Shown: in pieces, positions 25,164 to 34,169 of the stretch
How the letters are laid out: each line of letters begins with the position of its first letter
Position numbering within the stretch: the stretch's first letter is position 1
From: an uncultured Lachnospiraceae bacterium
GTDB lineage: Bacteria; Bacillota; Clostridia; Lachnospirales; Lachnospiraceae
Direction: 5' to 3'
DNA length: 64,000 nt
Assembly: GCA_910588845.1 (NCBI GenBank)
Contig: CAJURU010000014.1
Location: 14,080 to 78,079, forward strand
The notes under the pieces: model-generated
What the model was told of the DNA's origin: nothing
Database searches by the model: none
The model's input: the letters and a program-made list of their open reading frames with translations, nothing else
Translations under genes and position numbers: made by a program

Positions 25164-26774
25164 ATGCAGGAGAGATTAAGAAACATACCCAAACAATTAT
25201 TGGAATGGTGGAATAAGTTTTCAGTAAAACAAAAGACGTTGATAGCCAGCATTTTCCTTGTGGTTATAATCGGTTTGGTGATTGTAGCTAGAGTGTTGAC
25301 TACCCCTACGATGGTGCCAGTCAGAACTTGTGAGAATACGAAAGAAGCAGCAGAGGTTAAACAGCTTTTAGAAGGGGAAAGTATTGATTATGATGTTTCC
25401 AGCGATGGATTAAGCTTTTCCGTGAAGTCGCAGGACGAGGCTAACGCAGCAATCCTGCTTGGACAGAATGGGATTCCTGCTTCTGGATATGACATTAACA
25501 ATGTTTTTGAAGGTGGTTTCAGTACCACAGAGGCGGATAAGGCGAAGAAATACCAGCTTTATCTGGAAGACAGGTTGGCGCAGCAGTTACAGATGTTAGA
25601 TATGGTGGACGAGGCGAGCGTTAAGCTCAGTATGCCGGTAGATGACGGTACAGTATTGGCGTTAGAGGAAGATACATATGCGGCAGTCAGGCTTTCTCTC
25701 AATGGGGAGATGGATGAAGATCAGGCGAGCGGTCTGGCAAAATGGATTGCCACAGCAGTCGGCAACAAAGGCACAGATGATGTTTCTATTATGGACAGCG
25801 CGGGCAATATGCTGTTCCTTGGCGGAGATACTTCAACAACAATTGGGGCGGCGAGTGGACAACTTTCTTATAAGACCAAGGCTGAGAACATGGTAAAAGG
25901 CCAGGTGAAAGATGTGATATTGGGAACCGGCGTCTATGACAGTGCTTCTGTAGGCCTGAATCTTAATATTAGTTTTGACGAGACTGAGGAGACGGATAAC
26001 AATTATTATACAGAGAATGGCGCGGAGCATGGCCCGGTATCAAGCGAGAGCATTTACGAGAAAGAGGCGACAGGCGGAGAGGGCGGTACGCCTGGAACAG
26101 ATACCAACAATGGTGACGATACCACATATGTGTTACCGGATGGCGCAAGCAGTAGTGAGACGATTTCCGATACCGACAGACAGTACAACACCAGTCAGCG
26201 TGTTACCACAAGAAAAGGCGGAGTTGGCGATATTGATTATGATAATTCTTCTATTACGGTAGTGGCGAATCAGAATCGTTATTACAGCGAGGCGGCGCTG
26301 CGTGCGAGCGGAGAACTGGATAACATGTCGTTTGATGAATTTGTAGCGCAAAACCGTGATAAGGTTAAACTTGATGTCGATCAGGATTTTGTACAGATGG
26401 TGTCAAAGGCGACCGGGTTTTCCGAAGACAATATTGTGATTGTGGCATATGAAGTACCATTCTTTGAATACGACAGCGGTGGAAGTCAGAACTTCATGGA
26501 TTACCTTCCGATTATAATAGCAGTTATTCTTATGCTGATGTTAGGTTATGTAGTATTCCGCAGCACAAGAAAAGAACAGATACTAGTGGAGGAGGAACCG
26601 GAACTTTCTGTGGAATCCCTGCTGGCATCTACCAAAGAGGCAGAAGATTCGCTGGAGGACATTGGATTTTCCGAGAAGTCTGAGACGCGTGTTCTGATAG
26701 AGAAATTTGTAGATGAAAACCCAGAGGCGGTGGCATCGCTGCTTAGAAACTGGTTAAACGAGGAGTGGAACTAA
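25164..26774 (+). CDS. fliF: Flagellar MS-ring protein FliF
   Basis: 536 aa from the ATG at 25164, since TAGGAG sits 6 bases before it and touches the earlier ATG at 25158. FliF builds the membrane ring of the basal body. The first membrane helix (about 25-45) is followed by the YscJ-type ring-building region (ILLGQNGIPASGYDINNVF, KYQLYLEDRLAQQLQMLD). A variable Gly/Thr-rich region follows, then the second helix (about 448-468) and the FliG-binding tail ending AVASLLRNWLNEEW. Length is normal. Confidence 0.96.
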   Translation: MQERLRNIPKQLLEWWNKFSVKQKTLIASIFLVVIIGLVIVARVLTTPTMVPVRTCENTKEAAEVKQLLEGESIDYDVSSDGLSFSVKSQDEANAAILLGQNGIPASGYDINNVFEGGFSTTEADKAKKYQLYLEDRLAQQLQMLDMVDEASVKLSMPVDDGTVLALEEDTYAAVRLSLNGEMDEDQASGLAKWIATAVGNKGTDDVSIMDSAGNMLFLGGDTSTTIGAASGQLSYKTKAENMVKGQVKDVILGTGVYDSASVGLNLNISFDETEETDNNYYTENGAEHGPVSSESIYEKEATGGEGGTPGTDTNNGDDTTYVLPDGASSSETISDTDRQYNTSQRVTTRKGGVGDIDYDNSSITVVANQNRYYSEAALRASGELDNMSFDEFVAQNRDKVKLDVDQDFVQMVSKATGFSEDNIVIVAYEVPFFEYDSGGSQNFMDYLPIIIAVILMLMLGYVVFRSTRKEQILVEEEPELSVESLLASTKEAEDSLEDIGFSEKSETRVLIEKFVDENPEAVASLLRNWLNEEWN

Positions 26775-26775
26775 G

Positions 26776-27786
26776 ATGGCAAGCTCAGAAGACTATACAG
26801 GCGTTCAAAAAGCGGCGATATTGCTAATTGCATTAGGACCGGAGAAATCAGCCTCAATCTTTAAACATTTAAAAGAAGAAGAAATCGAAGAACTGACTTT
26901 GGAAATTGCCAATACCAGAAGTATTTCTCCCCAGACGAAGGAAGATGTACTCAATGAGTTTTACCAGGTCTGCCTGGCTCAACAATACATTGCCGAGGGC
27001 GGTATTGGTTATGCAAAGGAACTTTTGGAAAAGGCATTGGGAGAGGAAAAGGCGCAGGGCGTTATTTCAAAGCTTACGGCTTCCTTGCAGGTGCGGCCTT
27101 TCGAGTTTGTGCGCAAAACAGACCCATCCCAGCTGCTTAACTTTATTCAGGATGAGCACCCGCAGACAATTGCTATGATTCTGTCCTATTTATCAGCAGG
27201 GCAGGCAGCTGTAATTATTGGTGCGCTTGTGCCTGAGAAGCAGGCGGATGTTGCCAAGCGTATCGCTATGATGGACAGAACGTCGCCGGATGTGATAAAG
27301 GAAGTGGAACGAGTATTGGAACGCAAACTTTCTGCTTTGGTAAATCAGGATTACACGATTGTCGGCGGTGTCGATGCAATCGTAAATATTTTGAATACCG
27401 TAGACCGTGGTACAGAGAAGCATATTATGGAAACTCTTGAAATTGAAGAGCCCGAATTGGCAGATGAAATCCGCAAGAAGATGTTCGTATTCGAGGATAT
27501 CCTTCTTCTGGACGACCGTGCAATTCAGCGTGTACTTCGTGATGTCGACAACAACGACTTAGGCGTAGCGCTGAAAGCGGCGAATGAAGATGTGCAGAAT
27601 GTAATTTTCAAGAATATGTCCAAGCGTCTTGCTACAATGATTAAGGAAGATATGGAATATATGGGACCTGTACGAATGAAGGATGTAGAGGAAGCGCAGC
27701 AGAAGATTGTGGGTATTATCCGTAAGCTGGAGGATTCCGCAGAGATCGTAATTTCCCGTGGCGGAGGTGATGAGATCGTTGTCTAA
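26776..27786 (+). CDS. fliG: Flagellar motor switch protein FliG
   Basis: 336 aa. FliG is the rotor protein that meets the MotA stator and sets rotation direction. Three FliG domains are present: GVQKAAILLIALGPEKSASI at the start, the middle-domain motif DEHPQTIAMILSYL (EHPQT), and the C-terminal torque helix near DDRAIQRVLRDVD with charged residues conserved. It begins one base after the fliF stop, with its RBS inside fliF. Confidence 0.96.
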   Translation: MASSEDYTGVQKAAILLIALGPEKSASIFKHLKEEEIEELTLEIANTRSISPQTKEDVLNEFYQVCLAQQYIAEGGIGYAKELLEKALGEEKAQGVISKLTASLQVRPFEFVRKTDPSQLLNFIQDEHPQTIAMILSYLSAGQAAVIIGALVPEKQADVAKRIAMMDRTSPDVIKEVERVLERKLSALVNQDYTIVGGVDAIVNILNTVDRGTEKHIMETLEIEEPELADEIRKKMFVFEDILLLDDRAIQRVLRDVDNNDLGVALKAANEDVQNVIFKNMSKRLATMIKEDMEYMGPVRMKDVEEAQQKIVGIIRKLEDSAEIVISRGGGDEIVV

Positions 27787-28600
27787 TTTGTATAAGCAGA
27801 GGTATGTGTTTTCCGACAGCTTTTCTAAGAGAGTGATCAATTCAAATGATAAGGTAGCCGAACGGCTGGAAGAGCTGCGGCGCCAAGAACAGATGGAGGC
27901 TCAGATTCCGAACCCGCAGGGTGCGGTGGATGGATTTATGGTAGGCCTTCAGGCAGAAGAAATAGATGCGGTTCCTAAGGAGCCGGTGATTTCACCGGAA
28001 GAAATCCGCAAGATGGCACAGGAGGAGGCAGACGATTTACTGGCTGATGCCAGGAAACAGGCAGACGCCCTCCTGGCTGATGCTGATATGCAGGCGGATG
28101 CTATCCGCAAGGAGGCCAAGAATGCAGGATTTGAGCAGGGGCATCAGGAGGGGACAGCCAAAGCAGAAGAAGAACTGACGAGGCTGCGCAGCCAGATAGA
28201 AGAAGAACAGCGGCAGTTGGAGGCCGATTACCGGCAGAAGGTTCAAGAATTAGAACCGTATTTAGTGGAGATTGTTTCCGACGTGTTTGAAAAGGTATTC
28301 CATGTTCACTTTGATGATAAGAAAGAAGTTCTCGTTTACTTAATAGAGAAAGTAATTTTGAATGCAGAAGGAACAAAGGAATTTCAGGTCAGGGTAAGCC
28401 GCGCAGATTATGAGTTTGTGGAGGGGCAGAAAGATGCTATCTCCGCACAGGTCGGCGCATCTATTACGGTTGAAATCGTCGCCGACGCGTCTTTACAGGA
28501 ACATCAGTGTATGATTGAGACAGATTCCGGTGTATTTGAATGCGGAGTAGATGTTCAGCTTGAAAATTTGCTGGGTACATTAAAGTCATTAAGTTTGTGA
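27779..28600 (+). CDS. fliH: Flagellar export ATPase regulator FliH
   Basis: 273 aa from the TTG at 27779, which has GCGGAGGTG 9 bases before it; an ATG at 27770 and GTG at 27758 lie too close to or before that site. It overlaps fliG by 8 bases. FliH binds FliI and holds it at the export gate. A long coiled-coil middle (about 75-155, repeated A-D-A-L-L-A-D-A and Q/E-rich) leads to a C-terminal FliH/V-ATPase-E-like domain (EIVSDVFEKVFH onwards). Start choice is moderately certain. Confidence 0.88.
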   Translation: MSNLYKQRYVFSDSFSKRVINSNDKVAERLEELRRQEQMEAQIPNPQGAVDGFMVGLQAEEIDAVPKEPVISPEEIRKMAQEEADDLLADARKQADALLADADMQADAIRKEAKNAGFEQGHQEGTAKAEEELTRLRSQIEEEQRQLEADYRQKVQELEPYLVEIVSDVFEKVFHVHFDDKKEVLVYLIEKVILNAEGTKEFQVRVSRADYEFVEGQKDAISAQVGASITVEIVADASLQEHQCMIETDSGVFECGVDVQLENLLGTLKSLSL

Positions 28601-28610
28601 GGGAAATAAT

Positions 28611-29915
28611 GTGACATATGATTTGGACAAATACCGTCAGTTAGCAGACAAAAATTATTATAGACATTTGGGAAAAGTAGTAAAGATAGTAGGACTTACG
28701 ATAGAATCTGTGGGCCCCAATGCCAAACTCAGTGACTTGTGCCGAATTATTATTGATAAGAACAAGGACATTTTTATTATGGCAGAAGTAGTCGGTTTCC
28801 GCGACAAGAGACTGCTTCTTATGCCTTATGAGAGTGTGGAAGGGCTGGGAGTAGGATGTATCGTAGAGAATACGGGACATCCTTTGTCTGTTTGTGTAGG
28901 CGACGAAATGCTTGGACACACGTTAGACGGTATGGGAAGGCCTACGGATGTGGAAGCGCTGACATTAGGAGCAGAATATCCAGTCGATGCTCCGCCGCCA
29001 GACCCAATGGAGAGGGAAATTATAGACGAAGTTCTTCCTTTAGGAGTGAAAGCGGTAGACGGATTGATAACAGTAGGCAAGGGGCAGAGAATTGGTATAT
29101 TTGCCGGCTCTGGCGTAGGAAAAAGCACCCTGCTCGGCATGTTTGCCAGGAATACTCGTGCGGATATCAATGTAATTGCTTTGATTGGCGAGCGTGGCAG
29201 GGAAGTGCGGGAGTTTATAGAGCGGGACATGGGTGAGGAAGGAATGCGCCGTTCCGTCGTAGTCGTGGCGACTTCTGACCGGCCTGCGCTGCTTCGGCGT
29301 AACGCGGCTAAGACTGCAACAGCGATTGCAGAGTATTTCCGGGACCAGGGAAAAGATGTGCTTCTGATGATGGATTCCCTGACGCGTTTTTCAATGGCAC
29401 AGCGTGAGATTGGACTTGCCTCCGGGGAGCCGCCGGTTACAAGAGGCTATCCTCCAAGTGTTTATTCGGAGATGCCCAAACTTTTAGAGCGTGCCGGTAA
29501 TTCAGACAGAGGCTCTATCACAGGACTTTACACGGTATTGGTAGATGGGGATGATTTTAACGAGCCAATTACAGATACTGCAAGAAGTATCCTGGATGGA
29601 CATATCATGTTGGACAGGAAGCTGGCGCATAAGAACCATTATCCTGCAATTGATGTTTTACAAAGCATCTCCCGTGTTATGAGTTCTATTGCGGGATCGG
29701 AGCATAAGGCGACGGCTGGTAAGTTAAAAAATGTGTTGGCGACTTATCAGGAAGCAGAAGATTTAATTAATATCGGGGCATATAAAAAAGGTTCCAATAA
29801 TAATATTGATTATGCCATTGAGAAAATTGACAGTGTGAATGAGTTCCTCTTACAGGAGACGCATGATAAGTTTTCTTTTGAAGAGATATTGGATATGATG
29901 GAGCAGATTTTCTAA
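28611..29915 (+). CDS. fliI: Flagellum-specific ATP synthase/export ATPase FliI
   Basis: 434 aa from a GTG start with TGAGGGA 6 bases upstream. FliI is the F1-beta-like ATPase of the flagellar export apparatus. Walker A GIFAGSGVGKSTLLG, Walker B region VLLMMDSLTRFSMAQREIG and the export-ATPase signature PPSVYSEMPKLLERAG are intact. Length is standard. Confidence 0.96.
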   Translation: MTYDLDKYRQLADKNYYRHLGKVVKIVGLTIESVGPNAKLSDLCRIIIDKNKDIFIMAEVVGFRDKRLLLMPYESVEGLGVGCIVENTGHPLSVCVGDEMLGHTLDGMGRPTDVEALTLGAEYPVDAPPPDPMEREIIDEVLPLGVKAVDGLITVGKGQRIGIFAGSGVGKSTLLGMFARNTRADINVIALIGERGREVREFIERDMGEEGMRRSVVVVATSDRPALLRRNAAKTATAIAEYFRDQGKDVLLMMDSLTRFSMAQREIGLASGEPPVTRGYPPSVYSEMPKLLERAGNSDRGSITGLYTVLVDGDDFNEPITDTARSILDGHIMLDRKLAHKNHYPAIDVLQSISRVMSSIAGSEHKATAGKLKNVLATYQEAEDLINIGAYKKGSNNNIDYAIEKIDSVNEFLLQETHDKFSFEEILDMMEQIF

Positions 29916-29957
29916 AGATGTCTTGTATCGGGGTTTTAAAAGTAGGTTGGATAAATT

Positions 29958-30407
29958 ATGGCGAAGTTCCTATACAGGATGCAGAACATCCTGAATATTA
30001 AATATAAGCTTGAGACTCAGGCCAAAACAGCATTTTCTGTTGCAGCTGCGGCTTTGCAAAGAGAAGAGGAGAAACTGGAAGCTCTGCGCCAGAGAAAACG
30101 TTCTTATGAATTGAAGGCGCGTGAATTGGCAAGCGGCAAGCTGGATTTCCTGGAAATCCGTACGAACCGGGCAGCGATTGAGAATATGAAAGAATTAATC
30201 AAGAACCAGCTGTTAGCCGTCCATGTGGCGGAGCGTAATTTGGAGAATGCCAGAAAGCAATTGCAGGAGGTTATGACAGAGCGCAAGACGCATGAGATTC
30301 TCAAGGACAAAGCTTTTGAAGAATTTAAGAAAGAAGTCGAAAAAGAAGAGAGCAAGGCAGTGGATGAGCTGGTGAGTTTCACCCACAATCATGTACAAGA
30401 AGGATAG
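29958..30407 (+). CDS. fliJ: Flagellar export chaperone FliJ
   Basis: 149 aa, almost entirely alpha-helical coiled coil rich in E, K, R and A. It starts AKFLYRMQNILNIKYKLETQ, the usual FliJ N-terminus, and sits directly after fliI. FliJ forms the central stalk of the export ATPase and recycles chaperones. Sequence conservation is low, so the call leans on position. Confidence 0.88.
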   Translation: MAKFLYRMQNILNIKYKLETQAKTAFSVAAAALQREEEKLEALRQRKRSYELKARELASGKLDFLEIRTNRAAIENMKELIKNQLLAVHVAERNLENARKQLQEVMTERKTHEILKDKAFEEFKKEVEKEESKAVDELVSFTHNHVQEG

Positions 30408-30419
30408 GCGGTGGCACAT

Positions 30420-31262
30420 ATGGCAGAGCAGATATTAGATCAGGAAGAGACAGAAGTTTTAGATAAAAAGGCGCAGAAAAAGGCAGAGAGAGCTCGAAAA
30501 AAGGAAGAGAAGAAGAACAGGAAACAGATGGAAGAGGAATCTCCGCAGGAGGAAGAAGAAGGCGGAAGTAAGGTTGCCGTTATTATTGCAACTATCATCT
30601 TTATTGTAATCTGGCTGGCAATTCTGGCATTAGTAATCAAAATGGACATTGGCGGTTTTGGCTCCACAGTATTGCAGCCAATCCTCAAAGACGTTCCGTA
30701 TGTCAACAAGATCCTGCCGGAGACAGTGCAGGAGGAAGAGCCGGTGGACGCTCAGTATCCTTATACTACGTTGAGCGAGGCAATCGAGCGTATCAAAGAG
30801 TTGGAAGTTGAGGTCTCCAACGCAAAGTCCCAGACGAAAGATAATTCAGACTATGTATCGCAGTTGGAGGCGGAAGTAGAGAGGCTCAAAGGGTTTGAGA
30901 GTGAGCAGTCAAATTTTGAACAACAGAAAACAGAGTTTTACAAAGAGGTTGTGTTTAACGAGAATGCACCCGATATATCAGAATATAAAGCATATTATGA
31001 GAGCATCGACCCAGCAAATGCGGAGGTGCTGTACAAACAGGTAGTCCAGCAGCAAGAAGCCGATTCACAGATTCAGGATTATGCCAATACATATGCTTCT
31101 ATGAAACCCAAACAGGCGGCAGCTCTTATGGAGCAGATGACAGATGATTTGAAATTGGTGGCAAAAATTTTGGATAATATGGATACGGCTGCCCGGGCAA
31201 AAATTTTGGATGCCATGAATTCAGAAGTGGCGGCAAGGCTTACGAAGATTATGGAGCCTTGA
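30420..31262 (+). CDS. YlxF/MotE-like flagellar protein with MgtE N-like domain
   Basis: 280 aa from ATG 30420; a GTG at 30411 with AAGGA upstream is an equally possible start. A Lys/Glu-rich cytoplasmic N-terminus (about 1-48) is followed by one membrane helix (about 55-76), a coiled coil (about 115-165) and a C-terminal helical domain with AALMEQMTDDLKLVAKILDN and ARAKILDAMNSEVAARLTKI. That domain is the MgtE N-like repeat found in YlxF of Bacillus and in MotE, a chaperone for a stator protein. It sits between fliJ and fliK, as in Bacillus. A role in stator or hook assembly is inferred. Confidence 0.82.
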   Translation: MAEQILDQEETEVLDKKAQKKAERARKKEEKKNRKQMEEESPQEEEEGGSKVAVIIATIIFIVIWLAILALVIKMDIGGFGSTVLQPILKDVPYVNKILPETVQEEEPVDAQYPYTTLSEAIERIKELEVEVSNAKSQTKDNSDYVSQLEAEVERLKGFESEQSNFEQQKTEFYKEVVFNENAPDISEYKAYYESIDPANAEVLYKQVVQQQEADSQIQDYANTYASMKPKQAAALMEQMTDDLKLVAKILDNMDTAARAKILDAMNSEVAARLTKIMEP

Positions 31263-31360
31263 CAGAATGTGGTTATAAGGTCCCGAAAGGGATTTTATAA
31301 TAGATTAGGGTGTCAAGAGCGCCTATTAATCATAAATATAACAGGAAAGGAGGTACACAG

Positions 31361-32869
31361 ATGACGACCAGCAAAGTAACACAGATTATGTCAATGCTGA
31401 AAAGTCCTGAACTGCCAGGTATGCAGAAGCAGACACAAGGGCCGGGGCTTGCGTTTGGCACATATCTTGGTCAGACAGCCGGAAACGGAAAACAGGATTT
31501 GCTTTCTACAGAAAGTTTGATCCAGCCAGTCAGAAATGACAGTGTAAATCAGACGGCTTATGAGCGAGAATCGGCTAAATCAGGGTATCGTGAGAATTCT
31601 ATTTCACGTGATAATCCGGCGGATATCCAGAGTAAACTGCCCCAGGATGCGAATGAGAAATTGCAGGCTTTTGACAAACAGGTCAAGGAAGTGATTGCTG
31701 AGAAGCTGGGAATTTCTGAGGAAGAGGTTGCGCAGCAGATGGAAGCTATGGGACTTACTGCTATGGACTTGATGGATCCTGCCAAACTGGCCGGCTTGGT
31801 AATGGAGCTGACTGGCAGCGAAGATATCGGCGGTTTGTTGTTGGATGGTGATTTTCAGCAGATGCTTGCACAAATCAGTGATTTGTCTGAGGGGTTCGCC
31901 TCACAGTTGAATTTGACGCCGGAGGAGATGAGTCAGCTTGCCGAGCAGTTAAAGTTGATGGGAGCAGATAATCCACAGGGAGATGCGTCAAGCAGTGCGG
32001 GACAATTGTCTCAGAATGCGGGCAACATATCGCAGGATGGGCAGGAAGTTTTGGCAGAACAGGCTAAGACTGACGCAAACGTACAGAGCAGCGCAACAAC
32101 AGTTCAGACAAACCAGCAGCAATCAGCCGATGACGCCGATGTATCCAATCAGACGGTAAGGGAGAGCGCAGGACAGGAAGAAAATGAATCTGCCGTAACT
32201 ACCCAGACACAGGAGGGCGCGCAAGAACAAGGGCAGACAGAAAGTTCTCAGACAGGAGAAAAGTTTTCTGACTTATCTAAAGAGACAGGCGGCAATGACA
32301 AGGCGGATAATAAGCAGACGCATGTAGCTTACCAGACCACAACACAGACCATTAATCAAGGGCAGACGGTGGAGGTGACGCAAACCGTCGTACAGACCAG
32401 GGTGGATGTGGAAGATATTCTCCGTCAGGTGAGCCAAATGACCAGGGTATTTGTAACACAGGCGGAATCATCTGTTGAAATGCAGCTTAATCCGGCTAAT
32501 CTTGGGAAAATTTATTTACAGGTAGTTTCCAGGGAAGGCGTGATTACGGCTCAGATTGCAGCCCAAAATGAGGCGGTCAAAGAGGCTTTGGAAAGCCAGG
32601 TTGCCACGCTGAAAGAGAACATGAATCAGCAGGGAATGAAGGTGGAAGCAATCGAGGTGACGATTGCCAGCCATGAATTTGAGCGGAATCTGGAAGAAAA
32701 TCAGCAGAATGCAGCCAGGGAACAGCAGGAAGAGGAAGCTGCCAAAAATGCCAGGCGAAATATCAATCTGAACAGCCTGGATGAGTTAGAAGGCGTGATG
32801 TCAGAAGAAGAGAGCCTTACAGCAAAAATGATGGCGGAACAAGGTAACAGCATGGATATCACAGCTTAA
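31361..32869 (+). CDS. fliK: Flagellar hook-length control protein FliK
   Basis: 502 aa from the ATG at 31361, which has AAAGGAGG 8 bases before it; the longer frame from 31310 has no ribosome site. The middle is low-complexity, rich in Gln, Ser, Thr and Glu (about 215-335), as expected for the molecular-ruler part. The C-terminal switch domain has VEMQLNPANLGKIYLQVVSR and VKEALESQVATLKENM, the conserved Flg_hook region. FliK measures the hook and switches export specificity. It lies just before flgD and flgE. Confidence 0.93.
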   Translation: MTTSKVTQIMSMLKSPELPGMQKQTQGPGLAFGTYLGQTAGNGKQDLLSTESLIQPVRNDSVNQTAYERESAKSGYRENSISRDNPADIQSKLPQDANEKLQAFDKQVKEVIAEKLGISEEEVAQQMEAMGLTAMDLMDPAKLAGLVMELTGSEDIGGLLLDGDFQQMLAQISDLSEGFASQLNLTPEEMSQLAEQLKLMGADNPQGDASSSAGQLSQNAGNISQDGQEVLAEQAKTDANVQSSATTVQTNQQQSADDADVSNQTVRESAGQEENESAVTTQTQEGAQEQGQTESSQTGEKFSDLSKETGGNDKADNKQTHVAYQTTTQTINQGQTVEVTQTVVQTRVDVEDILRQVSQMTRVFVTQAESSVEMQLNPANLGKIYLQVVSREGVITAQIAAQNEAVKEALESQVATLKENMNQQGMKVEAIEVTIASHEFERNLEENQQNAAREQQEEEAAKNARRNINLNSLDELEGVMSEEESLTAKMMAEQGNSMDITA

Positions 32870-32895
32870 TTTATATTGTAAGAAAGGAGAAACAT

Positions 32896-33657
32896 ATGTC
32901 AATTCAAATACCGGTAAAAGATGGCAAGGTAGTAGAAAACAATGCTTCCCAGGATTCACTGGCGGCTAATAAACGTTCTGGCAGCAGCCTGGATAAAGAA
33001 GCGTTTTTACAACTTTTGGTCGCACAGATGAAGTATCAGGATCCCTTGGAGCCGACTTCTAACACAGAATATATTTCTCAGCTTGCCACATTCTCATCAC
33101 TGGAAGAGATGCAGAACCTCAATGGAACCATGACAACACAGCATGCGACTAATCTGGTGGGCAAGACGGTTATCATGAATGTTCAGAGTTCTACAGGGGC
33201 TACGAATGTAGTACAGGGAAAAGTAGACTTCATTGTAAAACAGAACAACAAAGTATATCTTTCGATTGATGACCAGCTTTATAGTATTGACGACCTTGAT
33301 AAGGTAGTAGATGATGATTATCTGGAAGCGCTGGCAATTGCAGAGGATTTCGAGAAAGTTATTGGTGAGCTTCCAAATGTGAAGAATCTGAGGCTTGATG
33401 ATAAGGAACAGCTGGAAAGGGTGCGTAAGGCTTACAACAACTTGACGACATATCAGCAGGAGTTTATTGCCAAGTATTGTCCAAAGGCTTTGGCGAAGCT
33501 GAAAGAACTGCTTGCTAAGATGAAAGAGATGACGGACGCTGCCGGAGGAACAGATGGTGATGATAAAGTAGACGGCGATGACAAGGTGGACGGCGATAAT
33601 AATGTAGACGGCGATAATAAGGATGACAAGGACGATACCTCTACAGGCAAAAAGTAG
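32896..33657 (+). CDS. flgD: Flagellar hook-capping protein FlgD with atypical C-terminus
   Basis: 253 aa. The N-terminal FlgD core is clear (about 30-130): DKEAFLQLLVAQMKYQDPLE, then NTEYISQLATFSSLEEMQNL. FlgD caps the growing hook. The usual Ig/TolA-like C-terminal domain is not visible. Instead residues about 146-211 form a helical module with LPNVKNLRLDDKEQLERVRK and AYNNLTTYQQEFIAKY, like repeats seen in Clostridia surface proteins. A tail of four 6-residue acidic units (VDGDDK-like, about 219-243) follows. The tail is encoded by an 18-base tandem repeat at 33553-33624. Confidence 0.9.
   Translation: MSIQIPVKDGKVVENNASQDSLAANKRSGSSLDKEAFLQLLVAQMKYQDPLEPTSNTEYISQLATFSSLEEMQNLNGTMTTQHATNLVGKTVIMNVQSSTGATNVVQGKVDFIVKQNNKVYLSIDDQLYSIDDLDKVVDDDYLEALAIAEDFEKVIGELPNVKNLRLDDKEQLERVRKAYNNLTTYQQEFIAKYCPKALAKLKELLAKMKEMTDAAGGTDGDDKVDGDDKVDGDNNVDGDNKDDKDDTSTGKK
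33553..33624 (+). repeat. 18-base tandem repeat in the flgD tail
   Basis: Four diverged 18-base units encode DGDDKV, DGDDKV, DGDNNV and DGDNKD. Copy number could vary between strains without breaking the frame. Confidence 0.75.
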
Positions 33658-33693
33658 GAGGAAAGCAGGGAAGCTTAGAAGGAGAGAGATATT

Positions 33694-34092
33694 ATGAATA
33701 AGATTTCAAATCAATTCTCTTCTATTGAACAGATTACAGATCAGTATCTGAAAAAAGGCATATCGGAATCGGTGCAAGCTGCATCGGAAGTGTCGTTTGA
33801 AGATATTTTAAAACGCAGACAGTCTGTGAATGATACTTCTGCACTCAAGTTTTCCAAACATGCTTCCATGCGGTTACAGAGCAGGAACATAGAACTCTCC
33901 AGTGAGCAGCAGGAGCGTTTAGAGACGGGAGCGGAGAAAGCAGAAGCGAAGGGAATGAGAGAATCCCTTGTGATAGTTGATTCCTATTCATTCATTGTGA
34001 ATGTGCCGAATAAGACGGTGGTGACAGCCATGGATCAGGCGGAGTCAGCAGAGAACGTATACACGAACATAGACGGAGCCGTAATAATATAG
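33694..34092 (+). CDS. Flagellar operon protein, TIGR02530 (flg_new) family
   Basis: 132 aa. The pattern LKFSKHASMRLQSRNIELSS, then ERLETGAEKAEAKGMRESLV and IVNVPNKTVVTAMD, is the flg_new family. These proteins sit between flgD and flgE in many Firmicutes, Spirochaetes and Thermotogae. Function is unproven; a hook-assembly role is inferred from position. RBS AGAAGGAGAG. Confidence 0.88.
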   Translation: MNKISNQFSSIEQITDQYLKKGISESVQAASEVSFEDILKRRQSVNDTSALKFSKHASMRLQSRNIELSSEQQERLETGAEKAEAKGMRESLVIVDSYSFIVNVPNKTVVTAMDQAESAENVYTNIDGAVII

Positions 34093-34169
34093 CTGGACCG
34101 AAAGGAAGCTTGCGGCCTTTGAATGACAGAGAGGGCTATACGGCAAAAGAATCAGGAGGTCAATTAATT

